DNA from: Tenodera sinensis
Lineage: Eukaryota; Arthropoda; Insecta; Mantodea; Mantidae
Assembly (NCBI GenBank): GCA_030765045.1
Contig: CM060962.1
Location: 147,608,525-147,672,524, forward strand
Reading direction: 5' to 3'
Length of the DNA stretch: 64,000 nt
Positions 33,891 to 45,812 of this stretch are shown in pieces. Below the pieces are notes generated by a model. The model did not search any database. It was given only the letters and a program-made list of their open reading frames with translations, and was not told the origin of the DNA. Position 1 is the first letter of the stretch; the number at the start of each line of letters is the position of its first letter. Position numbers and translations under genes: made by a program.

Positions 33891-35477
33891 CAGTTAAATG
33901 GGTCCATAGATTTAGTGGTTTGGGAAAATATATTCATTTTGAAGAATAATGATTGAGTACTGAATTTTGAAATACTCCTGATTAATTCTGTCAACAAATT
34001 TGTTTTGCTTTCAATAGTTGGTAATACAGTAGGGAAATAAATCTGTTATATAGCGTCCATAATTAACATTTCTACTGAGGATATGAATAATTGACTCGCA
34101 TAACTGGTCTAAAATTGGAAATAATTCTCAATTGCCAAAGATAAGTGAAGTTTAATCTGTAAATGTTTATTAATATTTGTTGAACAGAACTGCCATTATA
34201 AGCACCAGCTGGCAAACAAGAGAAACAATGTGCGGCTCAAAACAAATGCTGTAGCACACATTTCTAGAAGCTTTCGACATGCAGGGGCTTTATTTATGGC
34301 ACAAGCTGAGAAACTTAGATTTGCAGAAAAATCACCAATAATTAAGATTATATAAGGACACTGATTTGTGCAGTTAGTGAATTGATTGTCAAGAGTGAGT
34401 TGGAGCACTTAAGAAGTGTGTGTGAGACAGAGAGAGAAGTTTGTGTTACTTTAGCAGTGTCAAGGTTATGATAAAACAACAGCTGTGCATTGAAGGTTAC
34501 AAATTGTAAATTATGCTTCAGTTTTAGAAGAAAAAAGTGACAAATAAAGTAACTGGGCTTGTAATTTTTCACACTGTTTTAATTTAATAAATCTTAAAAT
34601 TCAGAAAGGTAGTTGTAGGGCATAAAGAAAAAGAAAAATCACCATTTATGGTTAGCATAGACTAACAGAAATTCCTATAAGCTATAAAATTATGCATTTG
34701 ACTACATGTTAAGCTCTAAAGGTAAGCATTATTTGACACACAGTTAAACGAAAGCATTAGACTTGTGTATAATGTGAGAATAAAGGTCAAAAAGATAGAA
34801 AACAAGATATTCAAATAATTCCAGGACATTGCTGTGAAAAAATATAATCTTCAATTATATTTTAAGAATTTTTGCTATAGTTCAAATGACAGTAAACTAC
34901 TAGACTTTTCCAAATTTTGTGTAGTAAAAAAATATTTTCAGTAAACACAAGCCTATGCACTGAACATTTAACATCCAACTTGTAACTATGATAGAACATA
35001 AAAAGAGAAATTCTGTAAAATCTTAAAGTGCTTTGCTTCTTCAGTTGGAAAGTCACTTTCTCTGCATATGCTTTTGGCATATTTTGCAAAATCTTTCCAC
35101 ATTCTCTCATTTTCTAGCCTAGCTTTCACATCTAGCACTGCTGTCATAGATCTCAGGAGAGACATCGAGGCGATGATTCATTATATTAGACAAAATTGTA
35201 TCTGTACATATTAAATCAGACAGCTGCCAATTATACAAATGCTATAACACGTTATTCCTTGAATGTTAAGCAAATGCAGGCATAATTTTACTCAAAATTA
35301 AATAAATGTACTTTTCTTCAACACAAAGTAAAATTGGTCTATATTGTTGTATTTATTTCAAATGCAAATACATTAATATTTCCTAAATATGAGACTTCAA
35401 TGAAAGCATGTATTAATATGCAAAATATAAGTCTAGTCTTGACTATTAAAGAGGTAATAGAAAGTTAATTGTTTTAG
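33891..35477. other. Intronic stretch upstream of CYFIP exon
   Basis: No preceding CYFIP exon was found here. Contains the repeat-like promoter arrangement noted at 34345-34560. The last bases are a plausible 3' splice site for the exon at 35478. Confidence 0.45.
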
Positions 35478-35716
35478 CAAGCAATGATAGCTCGAGAGGG
35501 AGACCTGCTGACAAGAGAAAGACTATGCTGTGGCCTCTCAATCTTTGAGGTTGTACTTAGCCGCTTACGAAGCTTTCTGGATGATCCAATTTGGGTTGGT
35601 CCACTGCCTGCCAATGGTGTTCTAAATGTGGACGAATGTACAGAATTTCATCGTTTGTGGTCTGCACTTCAGTTTGTGTATTGCATTCCAGTTGGCGACA
35701 CGGAATTCACAGTAGA
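35478..35716 (+). CDS. CYFIP: CYFIP/Sra-1 internal exon (C-terminal region)
   Basis: Bounded by a 3' splice site (ttaattgttttag) and a 5' splice site (GTAAGT at 35717). It encodes 79 codons plus two bases with no stop: MIAREGDLLTRERLCCGL, FEVVLSRLRSFLDDPIW, NVDECTEFHRLWSALQFVYC and VGDTEFTV. The residues follow animal CYFIP1/2 and fly Sra-1 almost line by line at about 85-90% of the way through the roughly 1250-residue protein. CYFIP is the largest subunit of the cytoplasmic WAVE regulatory complex; it binds active Rac1 to release Arp2/3-driven actin assembly and also partners FMRP. The last codon is split (GA|G) and completed by the exon at 58528, proving continuity. Upstream exons were not found in the window. 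Confidence 0.95.
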
Positions 35717-36199
35717 GTAAGTATTTATGGCTGTCTCATTTATAGGTGTGCTATTTAATAATAAATGTAGCAAATACAAACATTTTCATCATTATGCTCT
35801 TGTGAAAACCCTTAGTGAAAACTTGATACACAGTTTGTAGTATAAAATGAGGGTTCATGTAACCGCTTTTGCTGGTGCTGTGCCAGGTGGTAAGACTGTT
35901 CCCTGCTCCAAGGATACCCAGGTGTATGTGTATTTGTAACAGACAGAGTAATAAGTTTCTCCAGTTTCTCTCGAAGCTTCAGTTTTCCTTGTCATTCATT
36001 ATGTTAATTACCTCAAAGTATATCTTACCAATGGACTACACTGCTGCCCTCTATCATAGTAAATTGATAAGTCAACAAGTAAGTTAGTATTACACCCCAT
36101 ATGTAACCTGCCTTTTCTTCCATTTGTATGCCAACTTTTACATTTAAACGATATCAACAGCTTTTGTTTTTGGAGGAATTGCTCATTGCATTGATGTCC
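35717..36199. other. Intronic stretch without feature
   Basis: Start of the large CYFIP intron. No repeat edge or RNA motif seen. Confidence 0.5.
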
Positions 36200-36403
36200 T
36201 TTTGTTTACTGTTTGTGTTTATCTTTGGGTTGTCCTTAAATTCACACACACATTCACATTGTTTCATGCTTCCAGACTCTAGAGAGGATAAAGAATAATC
36301 CTGTCGAAAGAAAAATTCTCACCCTCCAGCTGGGAATCAAACCTAGAACCTTTAGACTAGGAGGATATCATGCTAACCATCAGATCACAGAAGCAGCCAC
36401 CTG
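36200..36403 (-). mobile_element. tRNA-derived SINE, minus strand
   Basis: Reading leftward from 36403: head with A-box-like gatctgatggttagcatga and B-box ggtttgattccc, then a body (ggtgagaatttttctttcga...tatcctctc) shared with the copy near 56560-56700. The 3' boundary is approximate and no duplication was resolved. Confidence 0.7.
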
Positions 36404-37805
36404 CTAAAATAAAGACAAATATGGAGACTAGAAGCTTCACTTGTCGTAGTTCCTGTTAAGTTCCTGAATAAATATTAATTTTCATTAATTCAAGAACTTG
36501 CAGCAATTACTAAGATAAGTGAAGCTTTTAGTCTCTAAATTTGTTTTTATTTTAGATTCTGTTGCTTCACTGTTAACAGCTTCAGTTTTTTCAGTAAAGT
36601 CACCTGCTATTTATCATATGATCTAGAGGGTTATCATTTCGCTTTCAAATGCATAACTACATTTTATGTGTTTCTTGGATTGTATCCATACCAGGGCTAC
36701 CGTAAAAGTACATAATGACAACAACCTTTTCAACAATAATATGGGTTGGAGGAGAAATTTTCACTTATACACAGTAACAGTAGTGAACGATGAATTTGAC
36801 ACAACTTGAACAGCATTTGTACATGAAAATGATAGCTCTGCATAAAAAGAATACAAGATAATGTCACAGTGAGCTTGCAGAGATATTTTGAATGATGGTT
36901 TTTACTTTACTGAAGATTTGTAAGGTTGGTAGCAGCATTTGGGCATGTCAACATACATTGTTCAGGGTGACCTACTACTGCATGTACATATGTTGTAGGT
37001 AACGTAGTTGCTCAGTGCATGGAAAATAACAGGAGATAATTTCCGCAGGAGATACTGGTTCTTACAGAAATTGAAGGAAGTACCACCCATAGAATTTAAT
37101 AGACATACATGTTAATGATGGGTAGAGCCCATTCTACTTAAGAACTAATTCCACCACTTCCACTCCGCAGAGAGAGTTATCACAAGGACATAGTTTCAGT
37201 TCCACTTCGAGGAAGTAGTTCTGGCCTTTGTTGAAAGAAATGATGGTGTTTTTTATTTTGGAGTGCTCTCGAAACGTTTTCATCCATTCCCACTCCAGAG
37301 TACTTGTGGAAGCACTTCCACTGTTTTGCTCTGGAGTGCTACCAGAATGACCTCCTTTCTCCTTTAACATCCAATGGGATGCCACTTTATGGGGTAACAA
37401 ACATATTGTGTCATATAAACAAATTATTGTGATTTAATGAGTTTTGGAGTCTATGCTAGTTGCTCTCATTTGGTTCTCAATGCATAATAAGTTACACAAT
37501 AATACTGTTGGTAATATCATTGTAATGTTCATGTAATCACACAGATAAATTGTAATGCCATCTGCCATAAAGCCAGTAACAAATGGAATGCAATTGTATA
37601 GTATTTTTATTACATGTTAAACATTTAGGTTATCAACCGTGTGGGGGTAAATTGTTTTACATTTAGCAACTCTGTACACAATCAAAACTGCAAAATAACA
37701 AGAAAGAAAAAAATACATAGCAACTACAGAAAAATAGTTAAAAAATAATATTTTAACACATTTAAAATCACTTGTAAGAATAAGCCGAATTCAAAAGGTA
37801 CTTGA
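36404..37805. other. Intronic stretch without recognised gene
   Basis: A 267-base minus-strand open frame (37134-37400) has no family resemblance I can name. The surrounding sequence, rich in cacttccactcc, may be a decayed transposon end. Confidence 0.4.
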
Positions 37806-38760
37806 TTAATGATGCAAGTCCTCAAAATATCATCCCTCTTTCGTTAATACATATTTGAATGCTATTGCAGAAAAGTTCATGTCTGCTGCAATATGTATGG
37901 TGTTATGTGACTGTAGGCTTCGCTTATCAGCAACAGTAATTAATTTGGGTTCTTTGATTCTTTTGCATAGTCTTTCCTTTAAATAGCCTAGGAAATCCAG
38001 TGGAGTGAGATCCGATCTTAAAGGCTAAGCAAGGGCCCCTCATCCAATCCATTTTTCAGCATGTACTCCATGTAAGTAATTCCGTACAGTTACAGACCAA
38101 TGTGGGGATGCTCCATTTTGCTGAAACCACATTCTCACCTGTTTCATCACCTGTTTTCTAATAACAGCAGCACGTCTTGAAGAAATTGAAGATATTAAGA
38201 TCCTGTGAGGTTACCTTCGAAAAAATAGGGTCCTGTTACTAGTTGATCACCTAGAATTCCACACCACACCTTGGCACACCTGAAACACCCCCCCCCCCCC
38301 CCCCAAAGTGTGGTTATTTGTGCTCCAGTAGTGAATGTTGTATCAGTTCACAGTTCAGTTATTGTAGAACATGGTTTCAACACTAAAGAGCATATTGCTG
38401 AAGAACGCTGTGCCAGTCTCCACATGTTGCAATAACAATTACCAAAATGTCACTCGTGCTTGATGGTTGCATTCCTAAAGAGCCCGCTGTTGCTTTGGGT
38501 AGTAGGGATGAAATTTATTGCAGTACACATTCGTAACACTGATACCTGACTAATGTTCATATCCCATGCTACGGCCATAGAACTGGCACACAGGTTGTTT
38601 TGTTTCCAATTGCATTACACACTGTTTCTTTATCATCTCCAAAATTTCCAAGCAGGAAGTGCCCTTTTGATTGACCCTGTTTCATGGAGGTGCCTTTCAA
38701 TTCATTGAAACATATCCATAGTTGGTGAACTTCCTGGAAATTTCTCTTGGTATAGACATC
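37806..38760 (-). pseudogene. IS630/mariner-superfamily transposase pseudogene
   Basis: Reading leftward the frames join into a typical insect transposase: SGISVTNVY and ARVTFW near 38540-38440, SNMLFSVETMFYNN near 38390, a segment ending FQVCQGVVWNS near 38270, then MWFQQNGASPHWSVTVRNYL (about 38130-38070), HAEKWIG, DLTPLDF, and a C-terminal FEDLHH stop at 37806-37808. Many stops and frame shifts, and a 17-C homopolymer at 38288-38304, disable it. The second catalytic Asp (FQQDGA in the family) is Asn here. No TIRs were located. Confidence 0.75.
38288..38304 (+). repeat. Poly-C run, 17 C
   Basis: Uninterrupted C17 inside the transposase pseudogene. Unusual in this AT-rich context; a slippage-prone site. 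Confidence 0.95.
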
Positions 38761-39164
38761 TTGGTTTCACTACAGAGCAACAGTATATTGACATATTCGT
38801 CATCTGAATACATCACTGTGCACGTCTTAGTAACAACTAATGCTAGAAAGTTTTGAAATACTGCGAAGAACTATCATGACAAATTTCAATTTAGGTGCCA
38901 GGACACTTCAAAATTTGAAATGTGTACAACTTGGTTGAATGGGCAGAGTTAAATGCTGATACTGGAAAGGCGCTGCAGATATGAATTGGCTTCCATATTT
39001 AGTATGCATGAACCACAAAAATGTATGAACCATTCTCGTCTGTTTAATACAATTTATTTGTAATTTTCATGAAATAATGCAGTAAAACTTGCCTAAAACA
39101 GAACACAATCATTCCAGCAACCTTTATTTTCCCTTCATTTTTACAGGTTTCCATATAAAAAAGG

Positions 39165-40840
39165 GTGTATTTTAATAAATCAAAGTATGATAAAGCTGGT
39201 ACATATGGTATTTTAATCAAAATTGTTAAGCTGTTTTTGAGAAAATCAAAATTGTTCCATGTAAAGGATAGTTTGTGCTTGGAGAATTTTCTTGAAGATC
39301 TTCATGTCATATCCATGGAAGATGAATTGAATTCCAATTTTGGTATTTAACCGACCTTTAATTCAGAGTTATGCTATTCACAGACAAATGGACACATGCA
39401 CGTGCCCACACACATATTTTTCAAAAATGCTGTTTTTGGATCCAGGTAGACTAAAAACATGTATTTCTGTGAAATCTTTGTATTGAATTTTTGGGTAGAG
39501 TACAATGCTTCCTCTACTTACTGTAAAGTACATACAAGGATCACTATGAACATTTTGAGACACATCAAGAATAATTATTTTTTAATTATTCTGGTTGTTG
39601 CACTTTCTCAAAGCACTCACCAACACACCATATGCACTTTTCCATTCACTGAAACCACTTTGGAAGCACTCCTGCTACATGTTTTCTTCTATGGCTGCAA
39701 GCTTGGGGGTAACAGCCTCTTCAGGGGTTGAAAATCTCTTTCCACACATGCAGTTTTTCACCACTGGGAACAGAAAAAAGTCACATGGGCCAGGTTGAGA
39801 CTGTATGGTGGATGAATCATAAGTTTGACCTCCATAGCCTTCAGGAACTGAATGGTGATGCTGTGTGCAGATGCGTTGTCATGATGGAGAAGGATGCGTG
39901 GCTGCCGTTTTTAAAGCTTAGCAAAATCTTTTGGCAAGCAAACTGTGTTGCACCAATTAGCAGTAACCATGCTTTGCTCCTCCGGAGGAATGGTTGCCAC
40001 AAGACCACCCTTTAAGAAAAATGAGGCCACCATTTTCATGTGGACACTTTTGTCAGTGGATTGTCATCAGGCAAGATCCACACCGCTGATTGCCACTTGG
40101 TCTCTGGATCAAACTAACAAATCCAGGTTTCATCACCTGTGATGATGTCAGAAACCTGTCTAGAGTACTCTCCTTTTGAATCTTGTCAGCATTTTCTCTC
40201 GCCACAACACAGGCGAGTTTATTCTTCTATCGAATTGTAAAGCACCCATCAGGGTGTGACCTTCCTCTCACGAAGTAATTCATGGAGGATTTTCAAAACT
40301 GCTAGCAAACCAATGTACAATGCTGCTGCCTCAATTTCCTTAAATGTTATGCAGTTATTTCCATGAAGCATTTTCTCAACACTGCAAGGTTTTCCTCAGT
40401 CACTGCCATTGCCGGATACATGCTTCTCTCTTCAATTTTCAAAGATGTTCGGTCCCTTTTAAATTTCTGAAACCACCAGATAACTGAGGCACGGGAAGAA
40501 GCAATGTCCCCATAAGCCTGTTGCAAACGTTCAAAACTTTGGCAATGGTTTAACCCACCTTTAAGTTAGTTGAAAATCATTGGGCAAAAATGCCCTCTTC
40601 CCACCTTTGTTGCAGGGACTGATTACCTGCGTGCCACGGGTTGTTCATCCTTGTGCTGCTGGAATTCCTGGAGTGGGAGAGTCACTACCTATATCAGTGT
40701 ACTCACAAAGGATGAGGTTACCACATCCTGCATTCAATGCGAATGAATCAACTTTCATTTTCTCACTTCTGAAAACTTTCGTAGTGATCCTAGTAGTAGA
40801 GAAAGTAAAAATGTGATTGCATAGAACCACAATGAAGGAG
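39165..40840 (-). mobile_element. Mariner element region with flanking repeat arms
   Basis: The transposase pseudogene 39586-40555 is bracketed by non-coding arms. The left arm (39165-39540) and right arm (gtagagaaagtaaaaatgtg near 40797) both occur, joined together, in the repeat at 46970-47520 on the other strand. That suggests the 47-kb copy is an internally deleted derivative. Exact termini were not resolved. Confidence 0.55.
39586..40555 (-). pseudogene. Mariner transposase pseudogene
   Basis: Reading leftward: helix-turn-helix part with YGDIASSRASVIWWFQKFK (about 40530-40460) and AMAVTEENLAVLRK; then the first catalytic block ITGDETWIC with DPETKWQSAVWI near 40140-40080; and the third-Asp block PGPCDFFLFPVVKNC near 39790-39740 followed by GKRFSTPEEAVT; and a C-terminal CFEKVQQPE stop at 39586-39588. 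These are mariner (DD34D) signatures. Several frame changes and stops occur, so it is inactive. A live mariner transposase is a nuclear cut-and-paste enzyme acting at TA sites. Confidence 0.82.
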
Positions 40841-41625
40841 TAATTTAAAATAAAAGTCTGTTACTAAAAAATAGGTTCAGCTGTACATATTGTTGTATTT
40901 TCAATATAATAATTGCAATTTCTCATGTTCAAAATTAATGGCTATCACTTTAAAAATTTAGCATCTAGCTATACATTATGCCAGACATGTCAACCCAACC
41001 ATAACTTTTAACCTTAAAATTCAAAAGGAAATGAACTGCATAACTGTAACATAAAATAAAAATAGCTTCATATTAAAACCTCTACTTGTGGTCACACTTG
41101 AACCTAATTAGGCATTTATTATGCCCATTTTGTGATTTTCCACCATCTTGATATTTGGGAAACCTTAATTACAAAAGCATGTCTCAAGGCAGACGTAAGG
41201 TTATCATCAGACAACTTTGCTCTTAGACAGCACTTCAAGTTCATTAAAGAAATAAATTGTTTAGAGATGTATGTACTGCCGAATATATGTATAACTTCTG
41301 CAGCAAATTTATGAAACTCTGGTTATGTATTGATCAAGAGCTTGATAAAAATTTACAATATTATTATCACTATACACTCTTTTTAGATCTGAATCACAAC
41401 ATAAATCAGTAAGTTCTACTTCAAGTTCAACTGAAACATTCTCGGGATCAACAAAATAGGGCAAGGAAAAGAAATCCAGTTTAGATTTAATAGCCTCCAA
41501 ACCTGAAAATTATCCAAAAAACTCCTAAGAATGTATCCAATATGTCACAATATTTATTAATTTTTGTTTTATGTTTTGCAAATGTGGAAGTGGCTTCACT
41601 TTTTCCATGGTATGCACGTTGTACA
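40841..41625. other. Intronic stretch without feature
   Basis: AT-rich. A short minus-strand frame (41500-41309) is unassigned. Nothing else seen. Confidence 0.45.
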
Positions 41626-41970
41626 GCCCGGATCAGGGTTGCCAACCCGTACGATAATTATGGGGGCATACGATAATTTTAATGTTTGTACAATGGTTGT
41701 TAACCCGTACGATAATTATGGGGGCGTCCGATAATTTGAATGTATGATAGTCCGATATCGGCGAAATATCATTTTCACTGGTTTGTCACACCAGCGAAAT
41801 GAAACTAATTACAAATAATACCACTTTTGTCCTCATTGTCTATCTCCACCCCATAGCAACCATTTCCAACCCTACTAAGCCTGCTACCCTTTATCCTCTT
41901 ACTGCCGGTGTGCCCATGTCTGATAATCTCAATGAAGAAGGCACTGTTCAGAAAATTGATGGGCAATGTA

Positions 41971-43472
41971 TATAGCGTTTCACTCTTAGAAGACAGTATG
42001 GAGTTAAATGGGACATCTCTGTCTCTATCTAGCGCATACAAGTTGCTATTAGCCGCGTCCTTTTCTACCCTCGCTCTGTTGCCAGATTCCTAATAGCATG
42101 GTATAAATATTCATTTGTTATAAATTTCAGGTTTGAACACATCCTATGCAGAATTTTTTTCTCTATCAGGTTATATCCTTTTCAGAGTCATTATACATTT
42201 CTATAGGTCCAAATTTCTTCAGAAAACGTTTTTTTCAATAGAAGTCCGATATTTGCGGTTTCTACACTCATCACGCACTAACTAACAAACTAACTGCTAG
42301 AATGCATCTATATTTTTTTCTTAGGTAGAGTAAACTATAGTGCTACTACCTGCCTACTTTGAATTCTCTATGTTTACCCAGTTAAGTGTTATAATTTTTT
42401 AAATTAAATGTTTTCGGAAAATTTTATATATGTGCACTGCAAAAGTTACGCAGTGTGAAACTTTTTTGTTATTGAGTTTACATCAGGGAACCAGCGAGAA
42501 CAAATGTTGAGGAAGGTTGGAGAAAGTTTTTCAAATAAACCAAAAGGCAGTAACCTCTTTCTTTTATCCAGTAAGGCAAACAAAAGGTATTCATCTATTC
42601 AGCGTCAGGCCTGACACAGAAGATAGTATAAGGAGCAGCACTGACATTAGTTCGAAAGAAGCCGTGTGTGTAACTGTGAGCTGTTATTGCGTTATTTGTT
42701 TAATATTTTTGTAAATATTTGTAGTTATGGAGGGTGAAGCTAGGAAGGGACGATATGTTGGTAAATTAAGAAGTAAGGAACGCCAAATAATTATGAATGT
42801 GTTAGATTATTTTTGAAGTAAAATGTGTGTAAGTAAGGCGGTAAAAGAAACAGCTAAGGCTATCGGGTGTTCAGAAGCAGTAGTGTGTATGATTAAAAAG
42901 GAACTAATGAAAGGACCTCTAAGAACGCCATCGAAAAAGAAAGCAAAAAGGGCGGGACTACACAAAACGCTAGGTTAACGCAATATGATTGAATAGTGCA
43001 AGGTGGAGTGCGGCGAATTGTTCATTCTTTACTGTTTGCAAATATTCCACCCACGCTGAATATAATTTTGTCACAGTTCAACAGTGATGAGACCCTACCA
43101 TATTTCTCAAGGGCCACTCTGATTTGGGGTTCGAGTATGAAAGAAAGGGTAACAAGTGCATATTAATAGAAAGAGACGATATCGATATCATCAGATGGCG
43201 ACATAAATATCTAAAAGACGTAAAAGGTTTAGGGACCAGGGGAAATCAATTGTTTATACAGATGAGTCATTTGTAAATTTAGGTCATACAGTGACAAAGG
43301 CATGGAGGGATACCAAAGTTAAAAGTGCCCATCTCGTCAAGCAGCAATTGAAGGACTAAGTACAGGACTCAGGCCACCTCGAGTCGCTCGCGGAGAAAGA
43401 TTCGCAACTAGTACATGTTGCAACACTGCGCTCCATTTAACGTGTACTGTCTTTTAAGGGTGAGACGCGCTT
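41971..43472 (+). mobile_element. Mariner-like element nested in hAT
   Basis: Inverted ends: the left reads TAGCGTTTCACTCTTAGAAG and the right, reversed, AAGCGCGTCTCACCCTTAAA, continuing to the matched ACAGTA and GTTAAATGG. A TA is adjacent on each side. A transposase start (ATG near 42727, MEGEARKGRYVGKL) has an in-frame stop after about 30 codons. Further on, YTDESFVNLGHTVTKAW (first catalytic Asp block) near 43260 is readable, but the rest of the DDE core is deleted before the right end. Same family as the truncated copy at 32771-33890. Confidence 0.75.
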
Positions 43473-43499
43473 TAGAAAACACGGAATACGTGCTATTCC

Positions 43500-43800
43500 C
43501 TGTGAAATAAAGAACATGTCTGAACCTGACAGTTTCTGGAATGCTATTAAACACATGTGTCACCTTGGTGGAAATACTGATTTCAAAGAACTAGCGGTCT
43601 TTGAATTATCAGTGGTTTCCTTGCCCCACAGAAGCACTTCTTGTGAAAGTTTTTTTTTTTTTTTTTCCTTCTTTCTAAACTGGGTTAATTAAAAACCAAA
43701 GTTAGAAACAGATTGGCACTAGATACGGTAAATGAACTCATTTTGTCGTCTCAGCTTATGAGAGAACGTGGTAAATCTTAAAATCTGCAAGTCACTGAGA
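43500..43800 (+). pseudogene. hAT transposase C-terminal dimerisation remnant
   Basis: A frame reads SEPDSFWNAIKHM, FKELAVFELSVVSLPHRST, SCESFF, and after a T-run KTKVRNRLALDTVNELIL. This is the hAT C-terminal dimerisation block (LSLPHSNA-ER-FS...KTK-RNR). A 17-T run and a stop interrupt it. Only the tail of the transposase remains because the nested element and deletions removed the rest. Confidence 0.75.
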
Positions 43801-44099
43801 AGATAGGTTTATCTCAACAACAAATTTGTACAATGCTGCAACGGCTGAGGAAGCTGAACTTTCAGATGAATAGTGCGAGAAACATAAGTGCTAAAGTTGT
43901 AATATTTGTTGAGGTCATCAATCTTGTAAGTGGAGATATGTTTACATCATTACTCTTATATTTTCATAAGTATTATACTGATTTTTTTATTGTTGTAGTG
44001 TTTGCTTCATGATGTACGATAATTTTGAATCCAAATCTATAATTTTGAGTGGCTGGTACAATAATTTTACTTTTAAATGTTGGCAACCCTGGCCCGGAT

Positions 44100-44776
44100 T
44101 AACACTGCACCATTTTACATCACTGCATTATGCATATAATAACCCATCTTAGCCAGGTTATTTAAGCAAACTGTTCCAGAAAATTATTTTGTTACTGCAT
44201 TTGGCAGTTTTCCAGTTTAGAGTGTTATTTAACATAGGAAGCAGCTCCATTGCAGGATTAATTTTCCATTTGTCTAGGTTTCTGCTGTATAGGGGATCTG
44301 GTTTAGGCAGATTTTACTGTGTTTTGTTTTGTAACACCTAATTAATAATTGAAAGAAGTAAAATGGGGGGTTAAAAAAATTGACTCATTACCACACATTC
44401 AAACACATCCTCAGAACATCCCTCCACCGAAACGTAATAATTCCACTCAACCGTCACAAATTTATGTGTTAGCCTTTAAAACTCCAAAGCTAGTTGAGGT
44501 ATGCAGGAACTATAGTGGACACAGTTTATCGATAGTTCCCAAGAGTTAAACATGGCCAAAATTACACTAAACAGCAGACGAAAGTATCCCAAAAAGCAGT
44601 CCTGCCAACGTACATAATAAAGGCATTTCTAACCTCAAATATCATGCTTTCAAATGATAATAATGCTTGAACATCGTTACCAAACAACAAAGAACGTACT
44701 CACCTTCTGCAAATCTTGTTCTGCGATAACCTTTTGCATAAAATCACTTCCGAACGCTAAATATCATAATATATAT
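44100..44776. other. Intronic stretch without feature
   Basis: No gene or repeat edge recognised. Confidence 0.45.
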
Positions 44777-44780
44777 TTAA

Positions 44781-45808
44781 CCTCTTGAGCCATGGCCATT
44801 TAAAACGTCCGCGAGCCGAGAACTGCTACCCAATATCCAGCGCAGGGCATTTAAAGTGCTTTGTATATACACAGCTGTATTTTGTGTAAATATTAAGTTA
44901 TTTTAATGAAACAAAAACTGGTATAAAACTCGTTATATGCAGTATAAATGTACGTCATCAGAAAGTTGAGTTGTATTTACAAAACTTTGAAATGGCCCTA
45001 TTTTGTTTCACTGTGGTGAAAAGTCAACTTTGCTCTGTTGAACGCATCTAATATAAGTTCTCGGAAAGAAACAGTAGTCAACCCATTGTATGTGTGGCTT
45101 ATGCGTCGGCATACCGTGTAATAAAGCACTACTGTATGCGTGGTCTCTTGAGTCATCAGAATAGAGGCACATTGCAACTTTTGCTTACACGAGTTTCGTA
45201 ACTTAGTAGACTCTGTTTCTTTCTTCTTTGAAATACATACATATACTGTCCTCCTTGTAGCTGAAGCGAGAAGTGGTATAAAAAGGTATTTTTGCACTAA
45301 CTGGATATAACCGTATACAATTGTTTGGTAATTTGGAGAGGTCTAAACCCACACAGGACAATGACTTACCTTGACGTCCGACTATCAATGCTCGCAGCCT
45401 AATTGAACAATTGGTGTTGGGGGCTGAAAATCCAAAACCCCTGCTCCCCTCAGACTTCAAGGGAAACATTATCCTAAAAGGATACCACCAACAGCAAAGA
45501 AGTCACGCCCATCTCGAAAGAGTTTTGTGTGCCGCAAGAAGGGAATTTGCAAATGTGGAGATGTAGGTACCCTTGTGTGTTTATCCCTGTTTTGAGGTAA
45601 ATCACTGCAGAACGAACATATTAAGGTAAGGCAGTAAAGTATATAGACTTTATTAAAATGTTTCATAAAGGGAAAATTAAAATAAGTTGAGTTTGATAAG
45701 GGATAAATAAGGGTTAAATGCTTAAACACACAGGACGTGTATACACGCCCATATCGCTCATCCGTCATTTTAAATGGACGTGATTTCACGTCCATATCCC
45801 TGAAGAGG
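44781..45808. mobile_element. piggyBac-like non-autonomous element
   Basis: TTAA on both sides (44777-44780 and 45809-45812) and inverted ends CCTCTTGAGCCATGG and CCTCTTCAGGGATATGG (reversed). Both ends also carry a subterminal ccatttaaaa followed or preceded by cgtcc. TTAA targets with CC-starting ends are the piggyBac signature. The 1-kb interior has no transposase I can recognise, so it would be a MITE moved in trans. Confidence 0.65.
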
Positions 45809-45812
45809 TTAA

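Larger units (their letters stand above)
41634..44091 (+). mobile_element. hAT transposon remnant with nested mariner-like element
   Basis: Ends are the 13-bp inverted pair CAGGGTTGCCAAC, flanked by a perfect 8-bp duplication GCCCGGAT (41626-41633 and 44092-44099). Both the TIR start and the duplication length are diagnostic of hAT. A hAT transposase C-terminal remnant lies at about 43500-43800. A second transposon with its own inverted ends occupies about 41971-43472. Near the left end the motif acccgtacgataattatggggg is duplicated (41646 and 41705). Inactive. Confidence 0.85.

Noticed and set aside
34862..35110. Minus-strand 82-codon frame just upstream of the CYFIP exon
   Set aside because: No family resemblance; AT-rich intronic chance frame.
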